The notes under the pieces: generated by a model
The model's database searches: none
The model's input: the letters and a program-made list of their open reading frames with translations, nothing else
What the model was told of the DNA's origin: nothing
Translations under genes and position numbers: made by a program
Assembly (NCBI GenBank): GCA_007751475.1
Contig: CP036434.1
Span: forward strand, 1 to 64,000
Length of the DNA: 64,000 bases
Direction of reading: 5' to 3'
Origin: Saltatorellus ferox
GTDB lineage: Bacteria; Planctomycetota; UBA1135; GCA-002686595
Shown: positions 29,251 through 38,498 of the stretch, piece by piece
How the letters are laid out: the number at the start of each line of letters is the position of its first letter
Numbering within the stretch: the first letter of the stretch is position 1

Positions 29251-29311
29251 GGATGCTTCCTGAAGCTCCGCTGCGTTCGCGATCCGTCTCGGGCTCTGAC
29301 CTCTCCGCGCC

Positions 29312-31258
29312 TCAGTCCCTGATTCCGTCGCGATAGCCCCGCTGCATCGGCGCCTCGTCCCACACGTCCGGCCAGCCGTCGAGGTCGCTGTCCTTGCGGA
29401 AGGGAAGGTTCAGCCCGTACGCATCCGTCAGGTTCACCGCAGCGTGGCTCCGGAAGAGTTCGCCCTCCAAGTTGACCATGAGGCCCTGGATCTGGACCGG
29501 GGTCGCGAAGAGCCATTCGGCGTTGAACCGTTCGGGCCCCGTGTCCTCGCCCTGGACCATGAAGTTCTTGGCGATCTGGCCGTCGCCGTCGATATCGGCG
29601 GGCAGGCTCTCGACGTCGTAGAGGACGAGCTTGCCCAGGAACGAGACCAGCTTCTCGCGATCGGCTGAATCCAGCGCCAGGTACGCGGCCGTCGAAGCCG
29701 CGGCTTCGCCGCCGTGGCGGCGGATCACGTCGTCGAGCGTGAGGGAGCGGCCGTCGTGGCCCCAGGGGAAGCCGCTTCCCACGCCCCACAGGGGGGCCGT
29801 TCTCCAGAGCCGGTTCCGATTCCCATCGAAAGCCGCCTCCGTGAAGGCGGGCCCCATGTCGTGGTGCCGGAAGTCGGTGAAGAGGCCCTGGATTCGCGCG
29901 CTGGAACGCCGCGGTACATGGAGCTCACCGTTCAGGTCGTAGAGCCTTTCCATGCGTCCTTCGAGGCGCCCCGTGGATCCGTTCCAGCGCACGTCGAGAT
30001 CGAAGAGCCTTCGGTCGCCCGCGAGTACCCCGTCCGCCGCATCGATCTGCCAGTCAGCGACGTGACAGCTCGTGCAACGGGCAGCTTCCAGGAGCGCGAG
30101 TCCTTCCCGGTACTGGCCATACGTGCCCGCAAAGGCCGGGCGCGGCGCGTTCAGCATGAACCACTCGGCCAGATCGAGGTCGCCCTCGCTGATCTCGTTC
30201 AGATGGCCATCCCCGTCGGGATCGTCGAGGCTGAACCCGAGCGAGTGCCTCGACGCGCCGCGGTCGGGTGCCCTGTGGGTGGCCGGGAACTGCACCGCGC
30301 CCGCAAGGGTCGGCACGCTGACCCCGTCGCCGTCCGGATCGTCGTCGGTGGACGGGTCGAAGGACTCCAGGTTCGTGTGCGTCAGCATCGGATCCCATAC
30401 GAACGCCCGGTTGGTCGGGTTGAGCGCTGATTGCGGCGTACGCTGGCCCCAGCCCCAGACGACCATCTCGAAGCCGTAGTGCGTCGCCACTCGACCATCG
30501 ACCGAGGTGGCGCCCGGCACCTGGCGCACCGTGCCCTCGGCGTCCGCGGCGCCGTACCAGATGCGATAGATCGGGTTGAGCCCGGGCACGCCGATCGAAC
30601 CGCCGCTCAAGCGGAAGGTGCCGTGGTCGATGGGAGCCGCGCCCGGCACGTTCTGGATCGTGGCGCGGTCGGGCCCGTGCAGAGCCTCGCGAGCGCTGAC
30701 CCATCCATCCCCGTCGTGGTCGACCTGGTTCAGGAGCTTCTGGCGCGTCTGGAGTGCGAGCATCTCCATCACCCCCGCGCCGAAGTAGTGCGGCGTATTG
30801 CGCCCGAAGCCGCTGTCCTTCGAGAAGTTCGCTCCGCCCCCCGCGTTGCCGTTGGGCAGGTTGTGGCATCCGGCGCAGCTGAGCTGATTGTTCGCCGTGA
30901 TCTTGGCCGTCGTTCCATCGAGCATCGGACCGGCGAGGCCGCCCACGTTCGTGAGGACGGCGCCGTCGCGGTGCCGGAACTCGCGCAGGTTCAGGTTCCG
31001 ACCGAGCTGGTAGCCCAGGAACGGATCCCTTTGCAGGAGGTACGCGGTCGCCCCCTCGTCACCGGGGTCTTCGGAATGGATGGCACGCACGCGCGGGTTC
31101 TTGACCGAACGCCCGGACGCGTCGACGTCCGGCGCACCGGAGCCGACGAGTGCGCCGCGCTCGGCGTACTGGGCCGTAGCCTGGGGAGCCAGGACAGCCC
31201 CGAGGCTGCCGAGCACGGTGAAGAGGACGAGGGCCCGTCGGGCGTGGAAGGAACTCAT
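29312..31258 (-). CDS. Di-haem c-type cytochrome oxidoreductase (DHOR/thiol oxidoreductase-like)
   Basis: A 648-aa periplasmic protein with a signal peptide (residues 1-30, APQATAQ) and two haem c sites, C128-x-x-C-H132 (CAGCH) and C395-x-x-C-H399 (CTSCH). The block RHHDMGPAF ... WRTAPLWGVG ... HDGRSLTLDDVIRRHGGEA is typical of the DHOR family related to di-haem peroxidases. There are several Dx[DN]xDG calcium-type loops (DHDGDGW, DPDGDGV, DPDGDGH, DIDGDGQ). The final part (YGLNLPFRKDSDLDGWPDVW) is an extra C-terminal module. Electron donor and substrate are unknown. Confidence 0.85.
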   Translation of the reverse strand: MSSFHARRALVLFTVLGSLGAVLAPQATAQYAERGALVGSGAPDVDASGRSVKNPRVRAIHSEDPGDEGATAYLLQRDPFLGYQLGRNLNLREFRHRDGAVLTNVGGLAGPMLDGTTAKITANNQLSCAGCHNLPNGNAGGGANFSKDSGFGRNTPHYFGAGVMEMLALQTRQKLLNQVDHDGDGWVSAREALHGPDRATIQNVPGAAPIDHGTFRLSGGSIGVPGLNPIYRIWYGAADAEGTVRQVPGATSVDGRVATHYGFEMVVWGWGQRTPQSALNPTNRAFVWDPMLTHTNLESFDPSTDDDPDGDGVSVPTLAGAVQFPATHRAPDRGASRHSLGFSLDDPDGDGHLNEISEGDLDLAEWFMLNAPRPAFAGTYGQYREGLALLEAARCTSCHVADWQIDAADGVLAGDRRLFDLDVRWNGSTGRLEGRMERLYDLNGELHVPRRSSARIQGLFTDFRHHDMGPAFTEAAFDGNRNRLWRTAPLWGVGSGFPWGHDGRSLTLDDVIRRHGGEAAASTAAYLALDSADREKLVSFLGKLVLYDVESLPADIDGDGQIAKNFMVQGEDTGPERFNAEWLFATPVQIQGLMVNLEGELFRSHAAVNLTDAYGLNLPFRKDSDLDGWPDVWDEAPMQRGYRDGIRD

Positions 31259-31362
31259 GGGGTCAGATCACGGGGCTGGTGGGTACGAAAGGGTCCGTTC
31301 CACCAGCGACCGATCCAGTTCTGCCCCGGTTGCAGCCTTCGACGCGATTTCTTCGATCGCGC

Positions 31363-32193
31363 CTACCGGCGGCGCACCTCGACGTCGTCGTCGAAGCGGT
31401 TCTCCCTTTCGCCCGTCGCAGGCAAGGCCTTCGCCAGCGTTTCGCCGACGGAATCGATGCCGCGCTCCAGCGCCTCCCGCAGGTGTCCACCGGAGCCGCC
31501 GCTCGACTGCAGGACACCCAGCACCGCGGCGTCCGCCGCGACCCAGCCGTTCTCGCCAGCGGCCGCATGCGCCGCTTCGTCCGCCAGCACGACCACGCGC
31601 TGTTCGAACACGCTGACGAAGAGCAGCACGGCGCTCCGCCCCGACTTGGAAGTCAGATCGAGCCGCTGAAGCTCCTGGAGTGCCTGTTCCTCGGCCACCT
31701 CGCTGGCGCGCGCTTCACGCACGAACGAGCGCCGGAAATCGGCGAGCATGCGCGCGAGGGCATACCCGCCGGCGCCGATGGCCGCTTGCAGCCCCACGAG
31801 GCCAAGGGCGCCCACCGTGGGAAGGACGCCGCCGAGGAGCAGCGTTCCCACGGCCAGCGTCACGGCCGCCGCTTTCCACGCGGCGTCCGGGTGATCGTCC
31901 GAGGCCTCGACGACCACCACGACGATCTCTCCGTCCGTCCGCGCCTCGGCCGCTGCCACGCGGTCGCGCAGCGCCTGGCGATCGGCGTCGTGGAGCGCCT
32001 CGGCCGCGTGGTAGCGCGACGCGCGCAGGAGCCCGCGCACCACCACGAACCCCATGAGCGCCGCGAAGATCCAGGGACCCCATCGCGTCCCGAAGTTCAC
32101 CCAGCCGTCCTGGACCGTGTGACCGACCGCTTCCCAGTCAGCCGAAGCCGCGCTGCCCTGGAGGAGCGCCGTGGGTACCTGGAAACCAAACAT
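31363..32193 (-). CDS. TPM-domain membrane protein (second TPM gene)
   Basis: A 276-aa protein with an N-terminal hydrophobic segment (about 30-48), a TPM-like alpha/beta domain (TDGEIVVVVVEASDDH and, later, VFEQRVVVLADEAAH), and two further membrane helices in the middle (about 95-140). Such proteins often occur beside YgcG/LemA pairs. Of two possible ATGs, 32202 and 32193, a ggagg (32207-32203 on this strand) lies 9 nt before 32193 but directly abuts 32202, so I choose 32193. It starts almost on the stop of the upstream TPM gene, showing an operon lemA-TPM-TPM. Confidence 0.75.
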   Translation of the reverse strand: MFGFQVPTALLQGSAASADWEAVGHTVQDGWVNFGTRWGPWIFAALMGFVVVRGLLRASRYHAAEALHDADRQALRDRVAAAEARTDGEIVVVVVEASDDHPDAAWKAAAVTLAVGTLLLGGVLPTVGALGLVGLQAAIGAGGYALARMLADFRRSFVREARASEVAEEQALQELQRLDLTSKSGRSAVLLFVSVFEQRVVVLADEAAHAAAGENGWVAADAAVLGVLQSSGGSGGHLREALERGIDSVGETLAKALPATGERENRFDDDVEVRRR

Positions 32194-32195
32194 GC

Positions 32196-32996
32196 TCACC
32201 ATCCTCCCGAAGCGCCGCCGCCGGAGAAGCCGCCGCCGCCACCGAAGCCACCGAATCCGCCGCCCGAGCTGCCGCCGAAGCCGCCGCCGCCGAAACCGCC
32301 CGGCCCGCCGATGATGACCGGTCCGACGCCGCCGCGCCCGCCGCGCCACGCCTGCGGGTTCTTTCGGCGACGTCTGCTGATGAAAACGAAGAAGAGGATC
32401 ATGGCGCCGATGACGAGGAGGTCCTGCCAGACGAATGTCTCGTTCGAGCTGGCTCGCTCCACCGGTCCATAGTCGCCCCCGGCCGCTGCGTGCAGCGCGC
32501 GAACCGCCGCGTCGACGCCGCCGTCCACGTCGCCGGCTCGCAGTCTTGGCTGCAAGATGTTGCGCAGGATGCGGCTGGCGATCGCGTCGGGAATCGAGCC
32601 CTCAAGCCCACGACCGACCTCGATGCGCGTCTTGCGCTCGGCCGCAGCCAGCACGAGGAGCGCCCCGTCGTTCTCACCCTCGCGTCCGAGCTTCCATTCA
32701 CGCGCCGTGCGAAGCGCGAGCTCTTCGATATTGCGTCCGCCCAGGCTCGGCACGGTGAGCACGGCGATCTCGTGCCCGCTGCCGTTGCGGTACGACTCCA
32801 TCAGCGCTTCGAGTTCGATCTCCTTGGCGGGCGAGATCAGGTCTCCAAGATCGGTGACCCAACCCTCTGCTGCAGGAACGGCCTGGGTGGCAGCTGCGGG
32901 AGAAGACAGCAGAAGGACGGCGGCCACGAACGCACCGAGCCAGTACGCGTGGCGAAAGAGCGTGCGCGAGACCAGCCGATGAGGAGTCGAGAGCAC
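32196..32996 (-). CDS. TPM-domain (YgcG-like) protein with Gly-rich tail
   Basis: A 266-aa envelope protein: signal peptide (about 1-36), TPM domain (about 42-180, with WVTDLGDLISP, GHEIAVLTVPSLGG, NDGALLVLAAAERKTRIEVG), one membrane helix (about 192-210) and a C-terminal tail of Gly/Phe/Ser repeats. The order matches YgcG-type proteins; TPM domains are linked to photosystem maintenance or phosphatase-like roles, but bacterial function is unsettled. The GTG start at 32996 lies 5 bp after the lemA stop. Confidence 0.85.
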   Translation of the reverse strand: MLSTPHRLVSRTLFRHAYWLGAFVAAVLLLSSPAAATQAVPAAEGWVTDLGDLISPAKEIELEALMESYRNGSGHEIAVLTVPSLGGRNIEELALRTAREWKLGREGENDGALLVLAAAERKTRIEVGRGLEGSIPDAIASRILRNILQPRLRAGDVDGGVDAAVRALHAAAGGDYGPVERASSNETFVWQDLLVIGAMILFFVFISRRRRKNPQAWRGGRGGVGPVIIGGPGGFGGGGFGGSSGGGFGGFGGGGGFSGGGASGGW

Positions 32997-33001
32997 GGGA
33001 A

Positions 33002-33598
33002 TCAGCGGTCCGAGCCGAAGTCGATCTTCGGCGCGTCGCGGACGGCCTCGTCGAAGGACATCTGCGGCTTGGCTTCGAATCCGAACTGGCTCGCGAGGAG
33101 GTTCTTCGGGAAGCTACGAACGCCCGTGTTGAACTTCTGCACGGCGTCGATGTAGTCGCGGCGCGCCACGCCGATGCGGTTCTCGTTGCCTTCGAGCTGG
33201 GCCTGGAGGTCGCGGAACGCCTCGGTTGCCTTCAGCTGCGGGTAGTTCTCGGCGACCATCAGGAGTCGGCCGAGGCTCTGCCCGAGGGCGTCCTGGCTCT
33301 TGATGAACTCGTCCATCTGCTCCTGGCTTTGCGGCCCACCTTCGGGGAGCCGGACCTGTCCGACCTTCGCGCGCATCTCGGTCACCTCGGTGATCGTCGA
33401 CTTCTCGAAGTCGGCGGCTCCCTTGACGGTCTCGACGAGCTGCGGCACCAGTTCGGCGCGGCGCTGGTACTGGTTGTCGATCTCAGCCCACTTGGCGGAC
33501 ACGCCCTCGTCCGAGGAAACGAGGCCGTTGTAGCTCGCGACGCCGATGCCGCCGACGACGAGAACCAGGAGGAGAATGACGGCGAGGAACTTGCCCAT
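33002..33598 (-). CDS. lemA: LemA family protein
   Basis: A 198-aa protein with an N-terminal membrane helix (about 4-24) and the all-helical LemA domain (WAEIDNQYQRRAELVPQLVE, about residue 37 onward; the YPQLKATEAFRDLQ block follows). Family members are anchored with the N-terminus outside and are of unknown biochemical role. It is the first gene of lemA-TPM-TPM, a pairing seen in many bacteria. The upstream gap (33599-33820) holds no gene, only a 13-bp tandem repeat. Confidence 0.92.
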   Translation of the reverse strand: MGKFLAVILLLVLVVGGIGVASYNGLVSSDEGVSAKWAEIDNQYQRRAELVPQLVETVKGAADFEKSTITEVTEMRAKVGQVRLPEGGPQSQEQMDEFIKSQDALGQSLGRLLMVAENYPQLKATEAFRDLQAQLEGNENRIGVARRDYIDAVQKFNTGVRSFPKNLLASQFGFEAKPQMSFDEAVRDAPKIDFGSDR

Positions 33599-33760
33599 GG
33601 GAATGGTTCAGGGGAGAGGTGACTTCGCGCGGGCATCGAGCGGCCGACAGGGCCGCCCCGACGTAGCGCGGGAGCCCCATGGTACGTTTTCTCCTCGCAG
33701 CGCCGGGTAACGCCCCGTTCATACCCTCGACCTTCTTGGCGTGACCGCTCCCGAGGCTGT

Positions 33761-33807
33761 GCCAGCCGACCGAGCCAGCCGACCGAGCCAGCCGACCGAG
33801 CCAGCCG
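33761..33807. repeat. 13-bp tandem repeat, 3.6 copies
   Basis: Unit gccagccgaccga repeated exactly three times (33761-33799), with eight more bases of a fourth copy to 33807. It lies between the lemA start and the stop of the sigma-factor gene, in sequence with no gene. The unit length is not a multiple of three, consistent with a non-coding position. Confidence 0.9.
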
Positions 33808-33820
33808 AAATCTGGATCCG

Positions 33821-34399
33821 TCAGAGGCCCGCAGACTCGCGCTCTTCCATCCACCGCTTCAGCCACGCCCGGGAGAACGTCAGGTCTCTCACCACCGTGT
33901 TGCGCGAAACCCCCAGATGCTCCGCGATCTGCGCACCTGACATGCCAGCGAAGAACCTGAGCTCGACGATCTTGCCGTGCCTCGGACTCGCCGCTTCGAG
34001 CTGCACCAGCGCTTCTTCCAGGAGAGCCAGATCCAGGTCCTCCTCAGGATCCTCGTCGACGATTCCACCGAGCGTGACCCGCTTCCGCGAGGCATGGCCA
34101 CCCCGTTTCTCGGCTCCGACGGTCCTCGCATGATCGACGAGGACGCGCCTCATCGTGACCGCAGCGGCGCTGAGAAAGTGCAGGTGCCCCTCCTCGCCGG
34201 CCTTCTCCGCGTCGACGAGTCGAAGGAAGGCCTCGTGGACCAGCGCCGTCGGCTGAAGCGTGTGGGAGCCCCGCTCGCGGACCATCAGCTGTTCCGCCAT
34301 CCGTCGGAGCTCGGAGTAGAGGACCTCCATCAGCTTCGTGCTGGGCTTGCCCGTGGAACTGACCTCAGCGAGGAGGTCGTGGATGTGGTGATTTGGCAA
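33821..34399 (-). CDS. ECF-type RNA polymerase sigma factor
   Basis: A 192-aa sigma-70 family factor of the ECF type. Region 2 includes LYSELRRMAEQLM and LQPTALVHEAFLRLVD; region 4 is the helix-turn-helix MSGAQIAEHLGVSRNTVVRD near the C-terminus. The LVHEAFLRL block is typical of a large planctomycete-type ECF group often associated with Ser/Thr kinases. The frame is open to 34474, which would run into the kinase gene start; a TTG at 34399 gives a compact protein and a 73-bp divergent gap, so I use that. Regulation by the divergent kinase is a plausible inference. Confidence 0.85.
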   Translation of the reverse strand: MPNHHIHDLLAEVSSTGKPSTKLMEVLYSELRRMAEQLMVRERGSHTLQPTALVHEAFLRLVDAEKAGEEGHLHFLSAAAVTMRRVLVDHARTVGAEKRGGHASRKRVTLGGIVDEDPEEDLDLALLEEALVQLEAASPRHGKIVELRFFAGMSGAQIAEHLGVSRNTVVRDLTFSRAWLKRWMEERESAGL

Positions 34400-34472
34400 C
34401 GCTCTGATCCCCTGGATTGGCTCACAGGAGAGTCTAATTGCCTTCGACGAGCCGCGTAGGATCGAAAGGCCC

Positions 34473-37400
34473 ATGGAATCAGATCGTTTCTTACGAACCG
34501 CCGAAATCTTCGCCCAGGCCAGGGAGCTGGCGGGGACCGCGCGCGATGCGTATCTGGATGAGGCATGCGGCGACGAGGAAATGAGAGTCGAGGTCGTGGA
34601 TCTTCTCCTGAAGGACGCAGCACCCGACGACGATCCGCTCGTGCGCGTGCTGACTCAGGAGGACGCTCCGCCCTTGCCGACACCGATGAACCTGCCGCAA
34701 GCGATCGGAGGATTCCGCATCCTTGGCCTCTGCGGATCGGGCGGGATGGGCACGGTCTACGAGGCGGAGCAGGACGACCCGCGTCGGCGCGTGGCTCTCA
34801 AGGTGATCCGCGCAGGGACCTTGGCGCCGGCACTTCTCGGCCGCTTTCGAAGGGAAGCGCAGATCCTGGCGCGCCTCCAGCACCCGGGGATCGCGCAGAT
34901 CTTCGAGTCGGGCGAATTCGAAAGCGACGGCGAACTCCAGCCGTACATCGCGATGGAGTACGTCCACGGTCTGCCGTTGCTGTCGTTCGCCTCGACCCAC
35001 GCGCTCTCCGTCTCCGCCCGCATCGATCTCTTCGTCAGGGTGTGCGAGGCGATTCACCATGCCCACGAGCAGGGGATCGTCCACCGGGACATCAAGCCGG
35101 ACAACCTGCTCGTTCTCGAACAGGGTCTCTCGAGGCAGAGTTCTTCGAAGCAGAGTTCGTCCAAGCAGAGCGCATCCGAGGTCGTCGGTCAGCCCAAGGT
35201 CCTCGACTTCGGCGTCGCGCAATGGGCCGAATCCCGGAGCCGTCAAACCCTCGCCACGGCCCCGGGCGCGCTCCTCGGGTCGGTGGCGTACATGAGTCCA
35301 GAGCAGGCATCCGGCGCGGTCGAAGAGGTGGACGCCCGCAGCGACATCTACTCCCTCGGCGTCGTCCTGTTCGAACTCTTGACCGGCAAGCTTCCCCACG
35401 ACGTGCATCGCATGCCGCTGGCCGACGCGCTCCATGCGATTCGCCACAGCGATCCGCAGAGGATCGGAACGGCGGATCCAGGCCTTCGCGGTGACCTCGA
35501 CACGATCGTGGGCAAGTGCCTCGAGAAGGAGAAGGACCGGCGCTACGGGTCGGTCGTGGGCCTCGTCGACGACCTCCGCCGCTTCCAGGAACTCAAGCCC
35601 ATCGCCGCGCGCCCGCCGTCCACGTGGTACCAGCTGGAGCGGTTCGCTCGACGCAACCGAGCGCTGGTCGGAGGCGTTCTCGCCACGTCCCTCGCGCTCT
35701 TGATCGGCGCCATCGTGGCCGTGATCTTCGCGTTCCAGTCCGAGAGAAGCGCGAGGGTGGCGAGGCTCAGTCAGGCTCAGTCCGAACAGGAGGCCTATCG
35801 CGCCAACGTGGCCGCCGTGTCGGCGCTCCTCGACGTGGATCCCGGCCACGCGCGGCGGCTCCTGACCAGAATCCCCGAGGAGCGGCGCGGCTGGGAGTGG
35901 CGTCATCTGTTCGCCGCTCTGCCGGGGGCCGTCCTCGAATTCGGCGAGGTCGCGCCGCGCGATCCGGGTCGTTTCCATTCGGAGTCGACAGAGGACATGC
36001 AGGTGGTGTCGAGCGGCGCCGAAGTGCTGGCGCTGAGCGCTCCCGACGTGCTCAGCCGATGGGAGACGAGGACGGGTCGCGCGGTGGGTTCCCTCGCGGC
36101 GCCGGGCTTGGTCCGCTGCTTTGCGGCTGCGCGTGACGGTGACCTGATCGCAGTCGCGCTGGAGGATGGCCGCGTCGTGACGGCCACCACAGGTGGTGGA
36201 CCGCCCGAGTGGAGGACATGGTCCGAGGGGCCCTCCCGCGTGGACGCGATCGCGGTGTCGGCGGCCGGCGATCTCGTGGCGATCGAGCGTGGAGGCGAGA
36301 TCCGTTTCGGTCGACCCGGCGCGTGGCACGTCATCCCTGACACCGGCGACCACGCCTCGTTCTTTCGTCCCGCAGCACTCGAGTTCTCGCCCGACGGCCG
36401 CCGTCTCGCCGCCCTTCTCGATGAACTTTGCACCTACGACACGGGGACCGGCGCGCGGATCGGGGAGCCGATCCCGTCCGATCAGATTCACTGGTCCTTG
36501 GCTTTCTCTCCGGACGGCGAAACGATGGCCGCTGGCCAGATGCGCAGGGAGATCCGCCTCTTCGATCCGGTGACCGGCGACTACGGGGCGGAACTCCTCG
36601 GCCATACGATGGCCGTCACCCAGGTGGCCTACGGAAGCCCGGAGCGGCTCCTCTCACTCGATCAGGACGGCACGATCCGAGTCTGGAACGTTCCCGAGGA
36701 GAAGCAGATCGCGGTCTTCGATGCGCCAGGTACGACCCGCGCCGAATTCCTCGACGAGCGCCACGTACTGACCCTGACGAACGGACGATTCCAGCTGTGG
36801 ACGACGGACACGGGGCGCTCTCGCGATTTGCTCGGGCACGGAGCGCACGTGTTCGACGCTGTCTTCTCCGGCGATGGACGCGTCCTCGCGACGAGCGCTC
36901 CTTGGGGGGACTTCTTGATCTGGGATCCGCTGGAGACGGCGCCGCTCCGGCGCGTTCCCTCGCGCACATGGACCCAGGTTGCCTTCGATCCTTCGGGTCG
37001 AGACCTGCTCGTGTCGACGCGCTCGTGGGACGAGAAGAGGCTCACGCGCCTCGATTGGGTGACGGGTGAGACGGTGGAAGAGAGCGTCGGCGCGCGGGGT
37101 GCTTTCCACGGCAGGAGCGTCTCCGGAGACCTGAGGATCGACGGGGCCGCCGGTCCGCCCGAAACCGGGGATTGGGCCGTGTACCGCACCGAACACGGAT
37201 TCGGCGGCACCAGCGTGGGGACGCGGGCCTTCCGGAACGGGACCGAGCTCGACCACGATTCCTCGGCCGGTGTCACCGAGCTCGGCCCGTATCCTCTCCT
37301 GTCCGTCGGAGGTATCGGGCCCTACGAATTCTCGGGCGCCGTGGCGGATCTCATCGTGTTCGATGGCGAGCTGTCCTCGTCCGGCGTGGCGGCCATCGAC

Positions 37401-38483
37401 GCCTATCTCGACGGACGCCGTGCCGGAGCGAGCGTCGACTTTCCCGAAGAGGCTCTCGACGGTGAGCCCGTCATCCTGGCGCGTTTCAGCGCGAGTCCTG
37501 CGAGCGTCCGGTGTTCGCCGGAGGGGGCCGTTCTCTCATGGGAGAACATGGTGCCCTCGCGCGGGGCGCTTCGCCCTCGGGGACGAGCCGACCGGACGAT
37601 CTCCTGGGTAGCGGCGCAGCCAGGCCGTCCGGCTTACGTTTCGTTCGAAGGGGGCTACAACGGACTGGGCTGGCTCGAACTCGATCTTCCCGCCGCGCGA
37701 GGGAAGGATCGGCTGACCGTTGCCTGGCTCGGGTGTTACGGGCTAGAGCGCAACGGGCAGACGGCCTACGGAATCGGAAGCCTGTCCACGCCGTTCGCCG
37801 GATCCGATCGGGACCCACGGGTCGACAAGGCGGGCTCTGCCCTCAGCTTCAGCCGCGATGGGAAGCTGGTGGGCGACACCTGGGCGGAGAATCGCGGGGG
37901 GCCCTTGAGCGTGCGAGAGACCGGCACGGGAAGATGCGTCGCGCACTTCCCTGGCATTTACCACGGGAACTCGTTCCGCCCGAATACTTCGCAGATCGCC
38001 TGTGGATCGGACGATGGTTCGCTCGACATCCACGACGTGCGGACGGGTGAGCGAGTGGCCCGCATCCTCGCCCACAGCAGCGCCTGCCTCGACGTGGCCT
38101 ACTCGCCGGACGGTTCGCGGATCGCGACGTGCGGGAACGACAACGCGCTTCGCCTCTGGGACGCGGAGTCCCTCGAACTCCTGCTCGAATTCCCGGGTCA
38201 CAGGTCCTACGTCCGCGGCGTTGCGTGGAGCCCGGACGGCACGATGCTCGTCTCCGTGTCAGGGGACTACGTCGTGCGGGTGTGGGATACGATCCCGCGC
38301 GAGGAGCGCTACCGAGAGCGGCAGCAGAACAGCCTCCTGGCCGACGAGATGAGAGACGAAGTCGATGCGCTGCGCCGGTCCTTCGAAACGCCCGCGGAGG
38401 CGTTGGCCGAGGTGAATCGCCGCTGGCCGGAGAGCAGCGCGCGGCGCCGAACGGCGCTCAAACTGCTGGCGCGGAGTCTCTGA
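34473..38483 (+). CDS. Membrane Ser/Thr protein kinase with WD40 propeller and LamG-like insert
   Basis: A 1336-aa Hanks-type kinase. The kinase domain (about 80-355) has the Gly loop GSGGMGTVYEA (88-98), K110, catalytic H204-R205-D206 with K208 and N211, and D245-F-G. A Ser/Lys/Gln repeat insert (QSSSK units) lies between the catalytic loop and DFG. One membrane helix (about 396-420) precedes a sensor half of WD40-like blades (about 460-870 and 1100-1290). Between them, residues 905-1085 resemble a LamG/ConA-like fold with its halves in swapped order (FSGAVADLIVFDGELS before SWENMV and AYVSFEGG). It is divergent from the ECF sigma gene, probably its partner. Confidence 0.9.
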   Translation: MESDRFLRTAEIFAQARELAGTARDAYLDEACGDEEMRVEVVDLLLKDAAPDDDPLVRVLTQEDAPPLPTPMNLPQAIGGFRILGLCGSGGMGTVYEAEQDDPRRRVALKVIRAGTLAPALLGRFRREAQILARLQHPGIAQIFESGEFESDGELQPYIAMEYVHGLPLLSFASTHALSVSARIDLFVRVCEAIHHAHEQGIVHRDIKPDNLLVLEQGLSRQSSSKQSSSKQSASEVVGQPKVLDFGVAQWAESRSRQTLATAPGALLGSVAYMSPEQASGAVEEVDARSDIYSLGVVLFELLTGKLPHDVHRMPLADALHAIRHSDPQRIGTADPGLRGDLDTIVGKCLEKEKDRRYGSVVGLVDDLRRFQELKPIAARPPSTWYQLERFARRNRALVGGVLATSLALLIGAIVAVIFAFQSERSARVARLSQAQSEQEAYRANVAAVSALLDVDPGHARRLLTRIPEERRGWEWRHLFAALPGAVLEFGEVAPRDPGRFHSESTEDMQVVSSGAEVLALSAPDVLSRWETRTGRAVGSLAAPGLVRCFAAARDGDLIAVALEDGRVVTATTGGGPPEWRTWSEGPSRVDAIAVSAAGDLVAIERGGEIRFGRPGAWHVIPDTGDHASFFRPAALEFSPDGRRLAALLDELCTYDTGTGARIGEPIPSDQIHWSLAFSPDGETMAAGQMRREIRLFDPVTGDYGAELLGHTMAVTQVAYGSPERLLSLDQDGTIRVWNVPEEKQIAVFDAPGTTRAEFLDERHVLTLTNGRFQLWTTDTGRSRDLLGHGAHVFDAVFSGDGRVLATSAPWGDFLIWDPLETAPLRRVPSRTWTQVAFDPSGRDLLVSTRSWDEKRLTRLDWVTGETVEESVGARGAFHGRSVSGDLRIDGAAGPPETGDWAVYRTEHGFGGTSVGTRAFRNGTELDHDSSAGVTELGPYPLLSVGGIGPYEFSGAVADLIVFDGELSSSGVAAIDAYLDGRRAGASVDFPEEALDGEPVILARFSASPASVRCSPEGAVLSWENMVPSRGALRPRGRADRTISWVAAQPGRPAYVSFEGGYNGLGWLELDLPAARGKDRLTVAWLGCYGLERNGQTAYGIGSLSTPFAGSDRDPRVDKAGSALSFSRDGKLVGDTWAENRGGPLSVRETGTGRCVAHFPGIYHGNSFRPNTSQIACGSDDGSLDIHDVRTGERVARILAHSSACLDVAYSPDGSRIATCGNDNALRLWDAESLELLLEFPGHRSYVRGVAWSPDGTMLVSVSGDYVVRVWDTIPREERYRERQQNSLLADEMRDEVDALRRSFETPAEALAEVNRRWPESSARRRTALKLLARSL

Positions 38484-38498
38484 GACGTACCCGTTTCC

